A DNA stretch of 64,000 nt from assembly GCF_905220415.1 (NCBI RefSeq), contig NC_059568.1, forward strand, positions 5,270,001-5,334,000, written 5' to 3'. Under the pieces are notes generated by a model. That model had not been told where the DNA came from. It made no database searches and worked only from the letters and a program-made list of their open reading frames with translations. This stretch comes from Colias croceus. Its lineage: Eukaryota > Arthropoda > Insecta > Lepidoptera > Pieridae. The translations under genes were made by a program, and so were the position numbers. Within the stretch, counting starts at the first letter, position 1. Each line of letters starts with the position of its first letter. Shown here one piece after another: positions 36,310-46,590 of the stretch.

Positions 36310-36450
36310 GGTAACCTTCCTCTTGAATCACTCTATCTATTAAAAAAACACATCAAAAACCGTTGCGTAGTTTTTAAGATTTAGTGTACAAAGAGACATA
36401 GGGACAGAGAAAACTTGATTTTGCGACTTTGTTTTATACTATGTAGTGAT
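36310..36450 (+). repeat. Transposon tail, TATACTATGTAGTGAT family, truncated
   Basis: It starts within the family at AACCTTCCTCTTGAATCACT and ends TATACTATGTAGTGAT; the GCCCGCGGCTTC head is missing and replaced by the tandem repeat to its left. Confidence 0.7.
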
Positions 36451-36604
36451 CAATAAGTACGTAACTATGGGCTATTGAGCATACATCATCAAGCATCGAC
36501 AAATTAACTAGCTCCGATCCTTTGTTCTATCTATATGTTATCTTGAATTACACCATTGATGCGTTGATCGAGTGTCCACCACAAATCGTTCCGACATACA
36601 GTTA

Positions 36605-37511
36605 TGGTGCATTTACACATTCGTGTTCGAATTCGCCTCGTCACTCGATGAAACATTCGTATGCGAGCGTCATCGCGAACCACTGTTCACAGTTTCGTTA
36701 TTTCATTTTTATAATGGCTTCAGAGTACTGTAGGGGCGGGCTTCCACGCTTCTGTAGCGCGTCTCAGATGTTTGCCAATTGCCAGATCGACGATTTTTAC
36801 GCGATAATGAGGAAAAGGGCAGCATCTATGTTGAGGAGAATGCATGAGAGTTCCAATGGTATTCTGAAGACATTAATTGAGAAAGTAGACGGTCCATTCC
36901 ATAAGCGGTGGGCAAATTTACATTGTATGCAATATAATTAGGATAATGGATAATTTGGATAATTTTTAATGGTTTTAATCTTGTTTTTTAATTGTATGAA
37001 TTTAATTTGTATGGAATTTAATTTTATAATCGTATTACTAACATAGTTTCTAAGATATATGTATACTAACACAAATATGGATGAATATCTGGAAATAAAA
37101 TATTATTTATTATTATTTATTATTACGCCAGAAAACTCGTTTTTAAGACAAAGACGCGATTCCAAAGTAAATAGCGAGTACACTATATTGAGGAAGGCAG
37201 GTAGATGTCCTCCAACAAAAAAGAGAGGATCGATCGATCGAGAAACAGAGGATCCTTAACCTTCCGGAGGAAGGACGGTTGAGGATCAAGGATGGGATGA
37301 GGATCAGGACAATGTTCGTTAAACCTTAACCGACTGGCCAGATGTTAAGGCCCTGATGGATAGTATCGAAAATTTGATACAATATGCTACAAAACGAAAA
37401 CATTTCGCTAGAGCGATAGAGACCGAGGTCGCTACACACTATATACATTTGCGTGTTCGGTATTCGCCTTGCTCGTCACCTCGACATTCGCACGAGTGTG
37501 TAAATGCACTA
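36605..37511. mobile_element. TIR element with TTA duplication, containing a LINE fragment
   Basis: Left end TGGTGCATTTACACATTCGTG and right end, on the other strand, TAGTGCATTTACACACTCGTG match, with TTA on both outer sides (36602-36604 and 37512-37514). TIR plus a TWA 3-bp duplication fits the PIF/Harbinger group. The interior includes a LINE 3' end with its tail (about 36726-37127), so one element probably landed in the other. No Harbinger transposase was recognised. Confidence 0.55.
36714..36941 (+). pseudogene. C-terminal fragment of a LINE reverse-transcriptase polyprotein
   Basis: The frame reads GLPRFCSASQMFANCQIDDF, YAIMRKRAASMLRRMHESSN and a short end HKRWANLHCMQYN before TAG. From memory this resembles the region after the reverse transcriptase in Jockey/CR1-type LINEs of moths (LPRFCSAS.MF....F.A..RKR..S...R..). 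The reverse-transcriptase core is absent. It is followed by AT-rich 3' sequence and an ATT-repeat tail at about 37095-37127, as expected for a 5'-truncated LINE copy. The family assignment is tentative. Confidence 0.5.
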
Positions 37512-37514
37512 TTA

Positions 37515-39020
37515 GGTTATACCTGTGTTAAGTTCGTGGCATAACCCCATTCTGTACTAATTGCTCGTTAATCCACTTTCCGGGACGCGTCAACCACAAA
37601 TGCAATAATTGTCTAGCCACATTCTCTCGTTGTTTGTAACTTAAATACAGTACAAACGGTATTTAGTATCGAAATTGTAGGGGGGAAATTGTAGGATCAA
37701 ATTGGTGGTGATTTTATCATGAAATGGGAATGAGTGTTGCATTTGTGTATGTACTTCCTATATATGGACTTTTCAGGTTATATAATACTATTCTACAGTT
37801 AAATTGGCAAACTATAGACGTTTACTATTATAGTTATATACAGCGCTGATCTGTTTTTCACAAAAATACAAATTTAGGAGATTTCAACTTGAATGTCACT
37901 TTTAATATGAGAAATGCTTTCGAAAGTATAGTTTTATCTAGTTTAGTTTTATCGTTACTTTATTTGATGTACATTAGAATATTTATCAGGATTAATTACA
38001 ACATTAATTTATCTTTAACGCTGCATACAAAAGCGCTTCATTATTTTTGGAGAATGAAAATAATAGACTTAATTTCACATTGAAATTACCAATTCCTGGT
38101 ATAAAGTAATATGAGATGTAATTAAGCGTACCTACTGCCTACGCGAAATTCCGATAATAATACTATTTTGTACGCAAAATATTCCCGGTAATATGAAAAT
38201 TAATACTTAAATGAATTTAATGTGTTTCGATTTACAAATAATAAATTTGTTATAACATAGTAAATTAGATTTTTCTACGTGTAAAGCCAATTCTGTTTAG
38301 CATAACTACTGTATTATTCCTAAATAACAATTTACAAATTTCAACCTATACTAGTGTCATGTAACTTTGAAAACATACAAGTAACAGAGCTACCGATAAA
38401 TACATTTTTGCATTTTTAAGACAAGTATGGAAGAAGAGCTAGTTTTCGTAAATTTCCGTAAACTCTAATCCCTGCTTAGACCATCTTTATTCGCCTAGTA
38501 AGACCGCTTCCGTCTCATTACAAAAACTTAACACCTGGCTTCTAAGTTCAGGCTATAAAGTCATGGTTTAACTTTAGAACAGAAGTTATATATTGTCCTT
38601 GCCCTGTACTGTTCTGGTTTAATACTAAAAAAATGTTTTCTATGAAGTTAACTTAGCGCATGGTTTAAATAAGTTTAAACCCGGTTTTTAGTTAGTCCGT
38701 ATTTTATAAGACTTATAAAGAGTATGTATAAACTAAACTATATATTTCAAGTACATAAATACTGCAATAGAGGACTAATCCAAAGCTATTGATTTACCTT
38801 CACCCACGGTTGGGGAAGCCATACATTGTTTATTTATACTTAAGTTAAACTATATAGTGTACAAGTCAATTACAATACGTTATTTAAGTGAGAAATGTCT
38901 TGTGAATGTTCCAGTGAAATTAGTAATTAGTGAAAGCTAACTGTGTACTTATGACAATAAATCCAATGTATATAGGTACGATTTATTTATATTTCATACA
39001 TTAGGTATCCATTTTTAATC
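37515..39020. other. No gene seen
   Basis: AT-rich non-coding stretch with chance ORFs only. Confidence 0.5.
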
Positions 39021-39208
39021 CATACTAATATTATAAATGCGAAAGTAACTCTGTCTGTCTGTCTGTCTGTTACTCAATCACGCCTAAACCACTGAACCAA
39101 TTTGCATGAAATTTGGTATGGAGATATTTTGTTACCCGAGAAAGGACATAGGCTACTTTTTATTGCGAAATATGTACCACGGGCGAAGCCGGGGCGGACC
39201 GCTAGTAT
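39021..39208 (-). repeat. Transposon tail, GCCCGTGGTACATA family
   Basis: Reverse-strand copy: CATACTAATATTATAAATGC at the left, a TGTC run at 39049-39071, and GGGCGAAGCCGGGGCGGACC then GCTAGT at the right. Other copies lie at 43698, 53430 and 59376. Confidence 0.8.
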
Positions 39209-39664
39209 TTAATAAAATAAAGAATAAAGATAACCTCAAGGGGATGGCGTAACTTACTAATCTTCTTTTAATATACTAAATTACTTTTAATATATTTTGG
39301 ATACCATAATCTTACGGAGAGAGTTTTTTTTTTTTTTTTTTCAAGTAAAATTATAACAAAATATTTAACATTTATTTTAAAGCGCGAGTAATTTTAATTT
39401 TATTGTTACCTAGAATACAATAATCTCTTTACATGTTCCCAATTTTCGGTATATTTAAGCTACCATGGTAAGGTGTTGCTAGTTGCTAATTCTAACTTAT
39501 GCTAGTTATAAAATAATTTAATTTTAAGATCTATAAAGAACAAAATAGTGACTTAATTTTAATCATAAGAAGTTAAATATAATAATATCACACATTGTTG
39601 AGCGTGTTTTAAGCATTTAAGTTCACAAAAGATTGCGACTTCAAAAGATCTATAATCACTAAAA

Positions 39665-39948
39665 TTAACAAGTGATAACTGCGTTAAAAACAACCGACTT
39701 CAAACTTGCACTTGCAAAATTTACAAATACCTACAGACAAAAATGCTAATAAAATAAAAACTACTGGGCCTATCCGAATAAAATTTTTATGGGACCAATT
39801 CGACACCATCCCGCATCGAACAAAAAAAGAATCACGTAAATCGGTTCAGAAACCTCGGAGTAATCGGTGTACATACATAAAAAAAAAAAAAAAAAAACAT
39901 ACCGGCCGAATTGATAACCTCCTCTTTTTTTTTGAAGTCGGTTAAAAA
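39665..39948 (+). repeat. CCGACTTCAAA element, copy 1
   Basis: It begins near AAGTGATAACTGCGTTAAAA, has inverted ends AACCGACTTCAAA and TTTGAAGTCGGTT, and holds ACTGGGCCTATCCGAATAAA and CATCGAACAAAAAAAGAATC. A second copy lies at 44038-44305. The mariner-type element at 39951 sits against its right end. Confidence 0.75.
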
Positions 39949-40057
39949 TACAGGGTGTCTCAAAAGAAAGTTTATATTTTGTGGATGAATAAAAAAAAAG
40001 TAAGCGGTGTATTGAATAAATGTTTATTAATTATTAAAGTGCATAATATATGGGAAT

Positions 40058-40534
40058 TTATTTCTTAAAAATAATATCGTCCAAATGCAGTCCATTGCGT
40101 TCACGGCACTCATTTAATCGAACACTAAAATTATTTATGACAGCCCGGCAGGTAGACACAGTGATGGCTGCCATTTCGTGTCGGATATTTTCTTTTAAAT
40201 GCACTAGAGAAGTTGTTTTTTTGGCATACACTTTAGATTTAAGATACCCCCACAAGAAAAAGTTCATGGGACTTAAATCAGGGCTGCGTGGAGGCCAATT
40301 TATATCACCTCTCCTAGAGATCAATTTTCCCGGAAAAATTTCATGAATTCGAGGTAAAGACATATTGGATGTGTGTGATGTAGCTCCGTCTTGCTGCAAC
40401 CATGTTCTATGGTTATAGCCAGGAAAGTTTTGCAGTGCAGCCACTAAAAAGTAAAAACTCGTCTACCATCGCTCTCAATTTACTGTAACTACACGCCCCC
40501 TTTCGTCTTCGAAAAAGTAAGGGCCAATAATTCC
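40058..40534 (-). pseudogene. Tc1/mariner-type transposase, C-terminal half, broken
   Basis: The frame starts at GIIGPYFFEDERGRVV, contains two in-frame stops, then runs WLQQDGATSHTS, INWPPRSPDLSPMNFFLWGY and ends DDIIFKK. QQDGATSH is the second catalytic Asp. The third acidic residue should follow SPDLSP after one residue, 41 residues between the two; here it is Asn, so the active site is damaged. This spacing suggests a DD41D-type family. The first catalytic Asp and DNA-binding domain are missing. Confidence 0.8.
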
Positions 40535-40552
40535 TCGCTAATTTCAATTCTT

Positions 40553-40710
40553 GATAATTTCTTGTGGGGGTATCTTAAATCTAAAGTGTATGCCAACAAA
40601 CCAACTTCTCTAGAGCATTTAAAAGAAAATATCCAGCACGAAATGGCAGCCATCACTGTGTCTACCTGCCGAGCTGTCATAAATACTGTAATTTTACTGT
40701 TCGATTAAAT
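40553..40710 (+). pseudogene. Second, inverted copy of the transposase 3' end
   Basis: On the + strand the right arm reads LDNFLWGYLKSKVYANKPTS and HLKENIQHEMAAITVSTCRA, ending early in VILLFD and a stop because of a small insertion. It keeps Asp where the left copy has Asn. It has no upstream part of its own gene. Confidence 0.75.
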
Positions 40711-40872
40711 GAGTGCCGTGAACGCAATGGACTGCATTTGGACTATATTATTTTTTAGAAATAAATTCCCATATTATGCACTTTATTAATTAATAAACAT
40801 TTTTTCAATACACCGCTTACTTTTTTTTTTATTCATCCAAAAAATATAAACTTTCTTTTGAGACACTCTGTA

Positions 40873-43200
40873 TAACCGAGATTTTACCCATTGAATGTAT
40901 TCTACATATAGGGTGTTGTGGGCATTCAATCCTTTATGAGAAATAGAACGTTATAAATACATCACATTTCATAGAAACGAACAGACACAATACAGAAACC
41001 AATACAGTATAAAAGTACCGTATCTTATCGTATTTCCATTCTTCAATATAAGTTCACTCGACGTTGAAAAGCACAAATACAGTTCAAAAATACTTACACA
41101 TTCTCCACAATGAATAAGGGATTTCCAAGGCACAACAGTGAAAACTCACCGCGGAGTCCTATTGAAAAGACTTACAAGCGCCTTTGAAATGCCTCTTTAC
41201 CAGACTTTATTCATATACGAGATACACGCTTGCTGCGAAAGGAAATGCATAAGGATTTCTCGGATATAAATTTTCACGGCAAGCTTATTACGAGCTTTTC
41301 ATTTACTTGCTTTATATTATGAAAATTTTAAATAACCCGACGCGTCCTTTGGTAAATTCTTGCTTATTAAAACTTATCTCGTACACGTGTAGAGTTTTAT
41401 GTGGAGTTTTCTCTGAATTCAATTATTTCTTAACCTTGCTACACCTACATGTGGCGTGTTAAATAAATTTATGTTATATTTTCCTTATTATCTTACACAT
41501 CTAACACATTATTATAAAGCTACCTACATATTTATAAGTATTAAATATCCCAATGATAAAAAAATAGCATACCAATTAGAAAAAGAAATCACTAACTAGA
41601 ATTTTTAACTGGAAAACTAATAGTCTCAAGCGCGAAAGATACAGCCATTTAAAAACATTACTACTTCGCTATAAATTGTATAACAGGCAATTACTCAGAC
41701 GTCTAGAAAACCTATTGTAACCTGGAGAAACTAAACTTTGTTTTTTATTCTCATAATATTATCTCTTCTTTTAATAATTATAGAGATAAATATTTTTAAA
41801 TGTTTATCATAATTTAATGGATTTATTACAAAAGTGAATAAATTTAAGAAAGCATTAATTTATCTAGAAACTAACAGGTATCTCATGAGGTAACTAACTT
41901 ATATAAGACTAGATTTGTAATGTAACAGATTAGCTATTACTCCGGGCTTAACGAATAAAAATAATATACCTTTCCTATATAGAAGATTTCAAATCGTTCC
42001 ATTATTTTTACGAATCTTGAATGCACAAATAAACAAACATTTCGTTTTTATAATATCAATATAGATATCATTAATCAGTCACTCGTATTAGCATAGATAT
42101 TTGAATAACCCCTCACTCGAGCGTTATGATCTCAAAATAATTGGCGAAACTTGATACATGATACTGCAATATCGTCGAACTTCATAGAATACATTATACA
42201 TATAGCTATATAATACTAAAGTAGGTACTAATAAAAAGCAGGGATGAAGCGGCAAGATTTTAATATACGGGCCGCGTCAATAAAATCGCTTTTGAAGCTG
42301 AATAGCGATACGATGCCTCTGTTATTAGTTACAGTGTTTTTGGCATGAAGTACGCTGATATTTTCTTATAAGCATAAGTTTTTAGACTCATACTTTAATA
42401 TTGTATTTACAATCCTAAACATAACTAAACGTTCAATTACCTATTTGGCTAATATAGCTGTTATTTTTACATAAACATTAAACGATTGATATAACGGTAT
42501 AGGTACATAAAAAAAGATGGACATGGCAGACCACTTTGGCAGGAATTTTATATAAATTTACTATGATACTTTTAGAGTACAAATTCATAAAACAATCGAC
42601 ATTTCAAGCTGAAAAAGCACTCAGCATACATTGCAAAACAATTACCGAACGTTCCACTTAAAATAGAATATGTACGCAGGGCCGGCAATTACAAAAGTAG
42701 GTGAGATATGAATTTTTTACTATGCACAACGGGATTTCCTAAGCTGGCGTTGGATCGTAAGATGAAGAATCGACATTGGCATGCCTTAGTGCGCATGCGT
42801 AACGATCTACCCGTATGCCCCCTCCCTCATTGTTATTCCACTATTTACCACGTGGTCTTACGTAATGTTGGAACGTTGGACTGCTGTTTGCTTTTGAACA
42901 TTTTGGTCAGGCATGTTGGCAGCCCCGTCTTAATGGTGAATCGATAAATGTTATGTGATGCGTGCGCGAAATTTCGTTGCCGACATTCTAATGCTTGCGT
43001 TTATTTGCTGTCTGTACAAAAAAATGTTTGCATTATATAAAACATCAAAGCCGAAGCTCGGGATAGATGTTAAAGGAAAACCATGCCCGCTATTATCCTA
43101 TTCACTAAGCTGCTATAATCCGATTTCGTTCTCGTGAATTAACACTTAGATTTACAAAGAACGTGATAATATTCAAAGGTTAAACCTTAATGTATTAGTT
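40873..43200. other. No gene seen
   Basis: AT-rich non-coding sequence. A GC-richer patch at 42660-43000 with GGGCCGGC and several CpGs contains 60-80-codon ORFs that match nothing I recognise and show no splice context. Confidence 0.45.
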
Positions 43201-43202
43201 AT

Positions 43203-43410
43203 ACTACCTTACTGCCCGCGGCTTCGCCCGCTTTGTCTAAAACCTAATGAATAATATACTAAAACCTTCCTCTTGAATCACTCTATCTATTTAAAAAAAA
43301 CGCATCAAAATCCGTTGCCTAGTTTTAAAGATTTAAGCATACGAAGGGACATAGGGAAATAGGGATTAGGGACAGAGAAAGCGACTTTGTTTTATACTAT
43401 GTAGTGATGA
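43203..43410 (+). repeat. Transposon tail, TATACTATGTAGTGAT family
   Basis: Near full-length tail: CTGCCCGCGGCTTCGCCCGC head, AACCTTCCTCTTGAATCACT, GGGACATAGGG partly duplicated, and the usual end. Confidence 0.8.
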
Positions 43411-43697
43411 TACAAATATAAATACTAAATACACATGTGTATATAGGTAGGTATAGCGTAAAGTTGCTATCCGCATTGTCTCTTTGGGAGTCTGCGCATC
43501 AGTATTTTTATAGTAATGCGCAAACTCGTAATAATATATTAGATAAAAGTATGTACTTATATATGTGACTTTCAAAAAACCTCTTCTACTATAGATGTTG
43601 AAATCATTCCCATTCATATGCAACAACAATTCTCTTGGACTTGGAAAAGTTATTATTATATAAATAAGTTAACGTGGCTAACATATTTCAGTATTTC

Positions 43698-43872
43698 AGA
43701 CGGTCCGCCCCGGCTTCGCCCGTGGTACATATTTCGCAATAAAAGGTAGCCAATGTTCTTTCTCAGGGTCTAAAGATTGTCTGTGCCAAATTTCATCAAA
43801 ATCGGTCCAGTACTTTATGCGTGAAAACCATACATACATACAAACCTTTCCTCTTTATAATATTAGTATGGA
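43698..43872 (+). repeat. Transposon tail, GCCCGTGGTACATA family
   Basis: CGGTCCGCCCCGGCTTCGCC head, AAATCGGTCCAGTACTTTAT and the end CTCTTTATAATATTAGTATG. Confidence 0.8.
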
Positions 43873-44037
43873 TTTGTTTGATTATAGTAATTAAATGATG
43901 AATGAAAAATTCTTTATTGCACACAGAAATACAAGTTTACAAAATAAAAGTGCATGAGTGTAATGAATGCATGTTGTAATAGAAATTTTAAATCGTGTTT
44001 TTAATCCGTCGAAAAATACAATTACTAAATGTGAAAT

Positions 44038-44305
44038 ACAAGTGATAACTGCGTTAAAAACAACAGACTTCAAACTTGCACTTGCAACATTTACAAATAC
44101 AGACAAAAAGGCTCATAAAATAAAAACTACTGGGCCTATCCGAATAAAATTTTTATGGGACCAATTCGACACCATTCCGCATCGAACAAAAAAAGAATCA
44201 CGTAAATCGGTTCAGAAACCTCGGAGTAATCGGTGTACCTACATAAAAATAAACATACCGGCCGAATTGATAACCTCCTCCTTTTTTTTGAAGTGGGTTA
44301 AAAAT
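44038..44305 (+). repeat. CCGACTTCAAA element, copy 2
   Basis: Very close to 39665-39948, including the AAGTGATAACTGCGTTAAAA head; the right end is slightly altered (TTTGAAGTGGGTT). Confidence 0.75.
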
Positions 44306-44651
44306 TCATAATTCCTATCTAATACTTAAATAGCTCCTCCCGTTAAATTAAACAACAAAAAAATACACAGTTAAATCAATCGTCAATATACTCCTTCTAA
44401 ATCAGGCTTTAAAACAGTAAAATTGTATTGTTTTCGATTGTCCGGGAACCGCCCTGATTAAAAAAGGATTGATCAACCGCCCTCATTACTTAATCTAATC
44501 ACTTCGAATCAGAGTTTTAATTGCTTTGTTTTCAATTCGCAAATTGTCCAATTGTTTATTAAAAAGACTGAAGTAACTGTATTTTATCTTCGCGAAATTT
44601 AAGATCATCTTCAATGCAATATTTATCATACTTAATATTATATCATACATT

Positions 44652-44750
44652 ACATAGTATAAAACAAAGACGCTTTCTCTGTCCTTATTTCCCTATTTAT
44701 GCTTACATTTTTAAAATTACACAACGGATTTTGATGCGGATAGATGAATA
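44652..44750 (-). repeat. Transposon tail, TATACTATGTAGTGAT family, reversed fragment
   Basis: TACATAGTATAAAACAAAGA, CGCTTTCTCTGTCC and ACAACGGATTTTGATGCGGA are the reverse complement of the family end; the head is missing. Confidence 0.7.
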
Positions 44751-45035
44751 AAATAATTATTTTAATTTATTTCATAAACTTCATTATAATACAATAAAAC
44801 CAAGCTGACGAAGAGAATACATTGTTAACTGAAACTCATAAACAAAGTCCACAATTATAACACTCGACACTATCTTATAATTTTAAAGGTCATCGAATGT
44901 TACAATGTTAATGAATTGTTTATTCTCTTCCTTAATTACTGACCGTTTGCTTTATTAACCTTTGACCTTCAAATGAAAGAACGTACCCGACATTGTTTAT
45001 TGACCGAACGATGCATTTATTAACACGTTTATATC

Positions 45036-45476
45036 ACTAGCTTTCGACACGCTGCTTCGCCCGTGTTTTCAAAGAATAACCCACAGAGTTCCCGTTTCCG
45101 TGAATTCCAGGATAAAACCTATCCTATGTGTTAACTCAAGTTACCCTCTATACACTTGCTAAATTTAATTGTAAACAGTTCAGTAGTATTTTCGTGAAAG
45201 AGTAACAAACACACACATACACATCCTCACAAACTTTCGCATTTATATATAATACTAGCTTTCCGCCTGCGGCTTCGCCCGCGTTTTCAAAGAAAAATCC
45301 GCATAGTTCCCGTTCGCGTGGGATTTCCGGGATAAAACCTAGCCTATGTTACTCGTGGATAATGTAGCTTTCGAACGGTGAAAGAATTTTTAAAATCGGT
45401 CCAGTAGTTTATGAGCCTATTCATTACAATCAAACAAACAAACAAAGTTTTCCTCTTTATAATATTAGTGTAGATT
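45036..45476 (+). repeat. Two tandem transposon tails, GTTTTCAAAGAA family
   Basis: Copies at about 45036-45230 and 45252-45476, same orientation. Both have TTCGCCCG.GTTTTCAAAGAA, a GTTCCCGTT block and GGGATAAAACCTA.CCTATG. The second also keeps AAAATCGGTCCAGTAGTTTA and the end TCTTTATAATATTAGTGTAG. Confidence 0.75.
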
Positions 45477-45498
45477 ATTAGGATAGGATAGGATAGGA
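45477..45498 (+). repeat. AGGAT short tandem repeat
   Basis: Four units of AGGAT immediately after the transposon tail, typical of a non-LTR 3' microsatellite. Confidence 0.75.
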
Positions 45499-45853
45499 AC
45501 CAACTTGAAAAAAAAAGAAAAGGATAGGATCAGTAGGGTTATCCCTGCAAAAGTATCAAGGGAAAAATATTTTTCCCAATATGCATTCGCAAAACAAAAT
45601 GGCCGACCGATACACGTGAATCATCATTCTGACATACCTACACGTGTAAAAGTAACGAGCAAAACTCGAATGCGAAAAGAGAAATTCATTTTTCCAATTT
45701 GAAATTTTTTTTCAACGTTGATACGTTCCGAGTGTGGCGGAATAATGCACGTCGTTATAAAAGTCTATGTATATTCTAAGCGCTGTACAATGAAAGAAAC
45801 GGAAATAATAATTTGAAGCGAGGCGACATAATATTATGGAAAGCCGTGACTTA

Positions 45854-46032
45854 GGGCTGATTTTTCAATCCTTGGTTAAGACTTATTCGTAGAATAACGT
45901 ATTAAACTACCATTTATGAAATGTATTTTAATTGCCAGTATTTGACAGTTTACAGGTGTAGGTAGTTTTAATATTATCGTGTAATACTCTATTGGACGGG
46001 TAAATTTTATCCAAGGATTGAAAAATTGGCCC
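45854..46032. mobile_element. MITE with TA duplication, GGGCTGATTTTTCAATCC ends
   Basis: Left end GGGCTGATTTTTCAATCC and right end GGATTGAAAAATTGGCCC form inverted repeats of about 22 bases, flanked by TA on both sides. The 179-bp element has no ORF. TA duplications suggest a Tc1/mariner-mobilised MITE. Confidence 0.75.
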
Positions 46033-46234
46033 TAAATGTCATAAGTTAATAATATCTACGTAGATATCGTAAACGTTATTTCATTTTATTTGTATTTTAT
46101 TTTTATGTAGGTATTTTACTTTTATTATCTTAATTATGGGAATATTTTATATAGTGCCTTTTAAATAGTTCTATTTTTAATGCATTAAAATTGATAATTA
46201 ATTGCTTAGATATAAAATGAAAATGAAGTCTCTG

Positions 46235-46556
46235 GATTAGCGACTCCGTTCGCGCGGAAAAATTAAGAAAAAATAAGTTTTCTTTTTCTATGTATTTTTT
46301 CGGGATAAAAAGTATCCTATTTTATGCCCAGGATAATAAGGTATAATTATACCAAGTTTCATCGAAATCGAACCGTTAGTTTTCACGTGATGCCTTCACA
46401 TACAGACAGACAGACAGACAGACAAACAGAAAAAATTTTTTTAATCACATATTTGGGTTTGGTATCGATCCAGTAATACCCCCTGCTGTTTATTTTTTCA
46501 ATATTTTCAATGTACAGAATTGACCCTTCTACAGATTCATTATATGTGTAGATTAA
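46235..46556 (-). repeat. Transposon tail, TTCGATGAAACTTGGTAT family, reversed
   Basis: Reverse-strand copy with ACGTGATGCCTTCACATACA, an AGAC run at 46403-46425 and GGTATCGATCCAGTAATACC; the left end carries GCGACTCCGTTCGCGCGGAA. Confidence 0.8.
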
Positions 46557-46564
46557 GCTGAGAC

Positions 46565-46590
46565 AACACCCTGAGATGGCGGGTGCCTAT
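46565..46590 (+). repeat. Short copy of the ACACCCTGAGATGGCGGGTG motif
   Basis: The motif, which can fold as CACCC/GGGTG, recurs in the direct repeats at 50182-50307 and 51030-51153. Confidence 0.6.

Larger units (their letters stand above)
39951..40870. mobile_element. Palindromic Tc1/mariner-type element, TA-flanked
   Basis: The ends CAGGGTGTCTCAAAAGAAAG and (reverse strand) CAGAGTGTCTCAAAAGAAAG are flanked by TA at 39949-39950 and 40871-40872. The identity continues far inward: 39951-40259 and 40558-40870 are inverted copies about 300 bp long with only scattered differences. Both arms carry the 3' part of the same transposase gene, pointing outwards. The 5' half of the element is absent. 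It looks like an inverted partial dimer that can no longer make transposase. Confidence 0.85.
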
